Source: Arthrobacter ruber (GTDB lineage Bacteria; Actinomycetota; Actinomycetes; Actinomycetales; Micrococcaceae). Taken from it: a stretch of DNA of 64,000 bases. Position numbers and translations under genes: made by a program. Every line of letters starts with the position of its first letter. Position 1 is the first letter of the stretch. The DNA lies in NCBI RefSeq assembly GCF_002954225.1, contig NZ_PPTH01000015.1:124001-188000 (forward strand). Reading direction: 5' to 3'. Below, piece after piece: positions 61,619 to 64,000 of this stretch. Under the pieces are notes generated by a model. That model did no database searches. It had not been told where the DNA came from and was given only the letters and a program-made list of their open reading frames with translations.

Positions 61619-62902
61619 ATGCTCTCTGTCCTGCGCCACCCGGCGTACCGTTCCCTCTTCACCGCGCAGGTCGTCGCCCTGCTCGGGACCGGTCTGCTGA
61701 CGGTGGCCCTGGGCCTGCTGGCCTTCGACCTGGCCGGCGGGCAGGCAGGCGCGGTCCTGGGCACCGCCCTGACCATCAAGATGGTCGCCTACGTGTTCGT
61801 GGCCCCACTGATGGCTGCGCTGGTCGAGCGGCTGCCGCGCAAGGGCGTCCTCGTGGGCGCGGACCTGGTACGCGCAGCGATCGCCCTGAGTCTGCCGTTC
61901 ATCGACCAGGTGTGGCAGATCTACGTGCTGGTGTTCATCCTGCAGTCGGCGTCAGCGACGTTCACGCCGGCGTTCCAGGCGCTGATCCCCGTGGTCCTGA
62001 AGGAGGAGCGGGACTACACGAAGGCACTGTCATTGTCCCGGGTCGCGTACGACCTCGAATCCCTCGCCAGCCCGCTGCTGGCAGCATCCCTGCTGGGCGT
62101 GATGTCCTACCAGAACCTGTTCGTGGGGACGATGGCGGGGTTCCTCGTCTCGGCGGCGATGGTCCTCACCACGAGGCTGCCGGTGATTCCCCCCTCGCAG
62201 CACCAGGGGTCCCTGCTGCAGCGCACCACCCTCGGCACCCGTGTCTTCCTGCGGGAACCGTCGCTGCGCGGGTTGATGGCGCTGGACCTCGTCGTGGCGA
62301 GCGCCACAGCACTCGTCCTGGTCAACACGGTGGTCTTCGCCCGGGATCTCTTCCCGGGATCGAACACGGATGTCGCGCTCGCCCTGGCCTGCTACGGGGC
62401 GGGTTCCATGCTCGTCGCCGTCGTCGCGCCCCGGGTCCTGGAGCGGACCCCGGACCGTACGTTCATGCTCGTCGGCGGCAGCATCCTGCCCCTGGGCCTG
62501 TTCGGGGCAGCGCGCATCGCGGAGACCGCCGACTCCTGGACACTGCTCCTCGGCCTCTGGGTCCTCCTCGGCATCGGGACCTCCATGGTCAGTACCCCGT
62601 CCTCACGCCTCCTGCGGCGGGTCGCCTCCGACGACACCCGCAGCTACCTCTTCACCGCCCAGTTCTCCCTCTCCCACGCCTGCTTCCTCCTCGCCTACCC
62701 CGTGGCGGGATGGGTGGGTGCCGCAGCCGGCCAAACCGCAGCCGCCCTGGTCCTGAGCGTCGTCGCACTGGCAGGCTTCCTCACCGCGCTCGCCGTGTGG
62801 CCTGCCCGGGACAGCACGGCGCCCGCGGCAACGACGGCGGCACCGACAGCGGCACCGACGGCGGCACCGGGAGCCAGCGGAGGCCCCGGGGGTGACGGGT
62901 AG
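61619..62902 (+). CDS. MFS transporter
   Basis: A 427-aa transporter with about 11-12 helices, starting HPAYRSLFTAQVVALLGTGLLTVALGLLAF. An LVERLPRKGVLVGADLVRA loop lies between helices 2 and 3 (MFS motif A-like). The ATG at 61619 follows the operator. The C-terminal tail is Ala/Thr-Pro rich. It is coupled to an ArsR gene with a Zn/Ni/Co-type binding motif, so metal efflux is plausible but not proven by the transporter sequence itself. Confidence 0.83.
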   Translation: MLSVLRHPAYRSLFTAQVVALLGTGLLTVALGLLAFDLAGGQAGAVLGTALTIKMVAYVFVAPLMAALVERLPRKGVLVGADLVRAAIALSLPFIDQVWQIYVLVFILQSASATFTPAFQALIPVVLKEERDYTKALSLSRVAYDLESLASPLLAASLLGVMSYQNLFVGTMAGFLVSAAMVLTTRLPVIPPSQHQGSLLQRTTLGTRVFLREPSLRGLMALDLVVASATALVLVNTVVFARDLFPGSNTDVALALACYGAGSMLVAVVAPRVLERTPDRTFMLVGGSILPLGLFGAARIAETADSWTLLLGLWVLLGIGTSMVSTPSSRLLRRVASDDTRSYLFTAQFSLSHACFLLAYPVAGWVGAAAGQTAAALVLSVVALAGFLTALAVWPARDSTAPAATTAAPTAAPTAAPGASGGPGGDG

Positions 62903-63362
62903 CGTAGGAGCACGACGGGCGGCAGGGACACGAGGGGAGGTGGCGGACATCGACGAGCGGCACACGAACCGGGGTGGCACTTCCCCGCAGGGAGCGGTCG
63001 CGCCTGCGGCCCGGTCAGCAGGCGCTGCGCCGAGCCTGGTCCATCCGGGCGAGCCGGACGCACGCCGCCTCGAGGCGGGCGCGGCGACCTTCCGCATGCT
63101 CGCCGATCCCACCCGGCTCCATCTCCTCTGGTTGCTCACGCGCGGACCGGCCGACGTCGGCACCCTGGTCGGGGCGACGGGCGCGAACCGCACTGCCGTC
63201 AGCCAGCACCTGGCCAAGCTCCGGCTCTCGGGCCTGGTGTCCACACGGAAGGAGGCCCGCAACGTGGTGTACAGCATCATCGACGGGCACCTGGCCCGGC
63301 TCGTCCTCGAGGGCATGAACCACGCGGACCACCGCGTGACGGGCGAGCCGGTCCACGAGTAG
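62892..63362 (+). CDS. ArsR/SmtB-family metalloregulator with alpha5-type site
   Basis: A 156-aa winged-helix repressor (FRMLADPTRLHLLWLL..NRTAVSQHLAKLRLSGLVSTRKEARNVVYSI). The last helix carries Asp131, His133, His144 and His147. This D-x-H-x10-H-x2-H spacing is that of the CzrA/SmtB alpha5 metal site (Zn, Co, Ni). The alpha3 cysteine motif of arsenic or cadmium sensors is absent. It overlaps the MFS stop by 11 nt; an internal GTG at 62940 is an alternative start. It should repress the upstream MFS gene until metal binds. Confidence 0.88.
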   Translation: MTGSVGARRAAGTRGEVADIDERHTNRGGTSPQGAVAPAARSAGAAPSLVHPGEPDARRLEAGAATFRMLADPTRLHLLWLLTRGPADVGTLVGATGANRTAVSQHLAKLRLSGLVSTRKEARNVVYSIIDGHLARLVLEGMNHADHRVTGEPVHE

Positions 63363-63486
63363 GACCCCATGCGGCGGGCGACCGGGCGCAAGCGGAATCT
63401 GTGGGGCCTTCTTGCTATTCTTTCCAGCTGAACGGTGTTAAGAAGCCAGCGCCGTCCCAGCGCGCTACGAATGGGTGCCGCCGCAG

Positions 63487-64000
63487 ATGCATACACCCCC
63501 CGAGGAAGATTCCCCCACGGACCGACGGTTCGTCCCGTCGGTCGAGCTCTTCGAGCACTCGCCCACCGGCACGTTCCAGTACTACTTCGACACCGACGTC
63601 TTCCACTGGTCCGACGAGATGTTCGCCATCCACGGCTACGAGCCGGGCGAAGTGGTTCCTACCCTCGAACTCGGCATGAGCCACTTCCTGCCCGAGCTGC
63701 GCGAGCAGGCTGCCGCTTACTGGGCGGAGGCCCAGCTGATCAGCGGCCCCCGGTCCACCTACCTCACCCTGCTCGACGCGCGCGGAGCCCAGCGTCAGGT
63801 GCTGATCGTCGGAGACCAGATCCAGCACGAAAACGCCGTGATCGGCGTGTGGGGGATCATGATCGATGTGACCAGTTCCGTCCGTGTGGACTCCCACCGG
63901 CTCGCCAACGAGGCCGTGGCGGCGTCGGTGCTGGGACGCGGTGTGATCGAGCAGGCCAAGGGCATCCTCATCGGGCAGACGGGTGTCACCGCCGACCAGG
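63487..64000 (+). CDS. PAS-ANTAR domain RNA-binding regulator, cut by window edge
   Basis: The frame is open from ATG 63487 to the end (171 codons). Residues about 15-125 form a PAS-like domain (GTFQYYFDTDVFHWSDEMFAIHGYEPGEV). ANTAR begins at ANEAVAASVLGRGVIEQAKGILIGQTGVTAD and is cut off. ANTAR proteins act as antiterminators in many Actinobacteria. No strong ribosome site is seen. The signal is unknown. Confidence 0.85.
   Translation, partial: MHTPPEEDSPTDRRFVPSVELFEHSPTGTFQYYFDTDVFHWSDEMFAIHGYEPGEVVPTLELGMSHFLPELREQAAAYWAEAQLISGPRSTYLTLLDARGAQRQVLIVGDQIQHENAVIGVWGIMIDVTSSVRVDSHRLANEAVAASVLGRGVIEQAKGILIGQTGVTADQ

Overview
The window is high-GC actinobacterial DNA, most like Arthrobacter or a related Micrococcaceae genus. 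The evidence is GTG/TTG starts, ATGA/GTGA stop-start overlaps, a SufS-SufU pair, an IniA/IniC-like dynamin pair and a tRNA-Gln(TTG)-glmU-prs block. The genus is inferred from gene content and style, not from a database search.

Layout. 1-5.1 kb: two dynamin-like GTPases (the first cut by the window edge), a small four-helix membrane protein and a DUF559 protein. 5.4-8.05 kb: tRNA-Gln, glmU, prs. 8.1-13.7 kb: a translationally coupled pair of very large ATPase-LuxR regulators preceded by a candidate leader peptide and followed by a candidate small RNA. 14.0-19.8 kb, minus strand: LANTG surface protein, DUF4012 protein, priming sugar transferase and Wzz-type BY-kinase. 20.4-31.4 kb: a lower-GC block with rhamnosyltransferase-like enzymes, a GT2-GT4 fusion, a Wzx-like flippase, a GT4, a low-molecular-weight tyrosine phosphatase, an O-antigen ligase/polymerase-like protein and a pyruvyl transferase, plus decayed fragments of ugd and pth. 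31.8-40.2 kb: VanZ-like protein, ugd, class F sortase, GH8-like hydrolase, DUF4397 protein, GT39-like protein and a BcsA-like GT2. 40.8-51.7 kb: two paralogous beta-helix proteins around a second glycan cassette (PIG-L deacetylase, two GT4, GT39-like, GT2, GNAT-type protein, flippase). 52.1-53.3 kb: rplY and pth. 53.6-58.8 kb: a second coupled pair of ATPase-LuxR regulators. 59.0-64.0 kb: GtrA protein, sufS-sufU, an MFS/ArsR pair with a strong operator, and a PAS-ANTAR protein cut by the right edge.

How it fits together. In Mycobacterium tuberculosis glmU-prsA-rplY-pth lie almost side by side. Here about 44 kb of surface-glycan and regulatory DNA separates prs from rplY-pth, and a fragment of pth lies inside that DNA. 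The four LuxR regulators are paralogues that share one layout.

Main new observation. Reading the intergenic regions by eye, I find one promoter layout repeated: an inverted repeat AGTA-N5-TACY followed at exactly 24 nt by a TANNNT -10 element. It lies upstream of the first luxR pair (8171-8213), a gene-less hairpin-rich stretch (13737-13779, candidate sRNA), the flippase (49091-49133) and gtrA (58903-58945). A half-site version lies upstream of the second glycan operon (47839-47797, minus strand). Putative start codons follow the predicted transcription starts by a near-constant 32-36 nt. The box centre would lie near -43, as for LuxR-type activators that overlap the -35 region. I propose that this is the operator of the resident LuxR regulators and that it links regulators, glycan export and an sRNA in one regulon.
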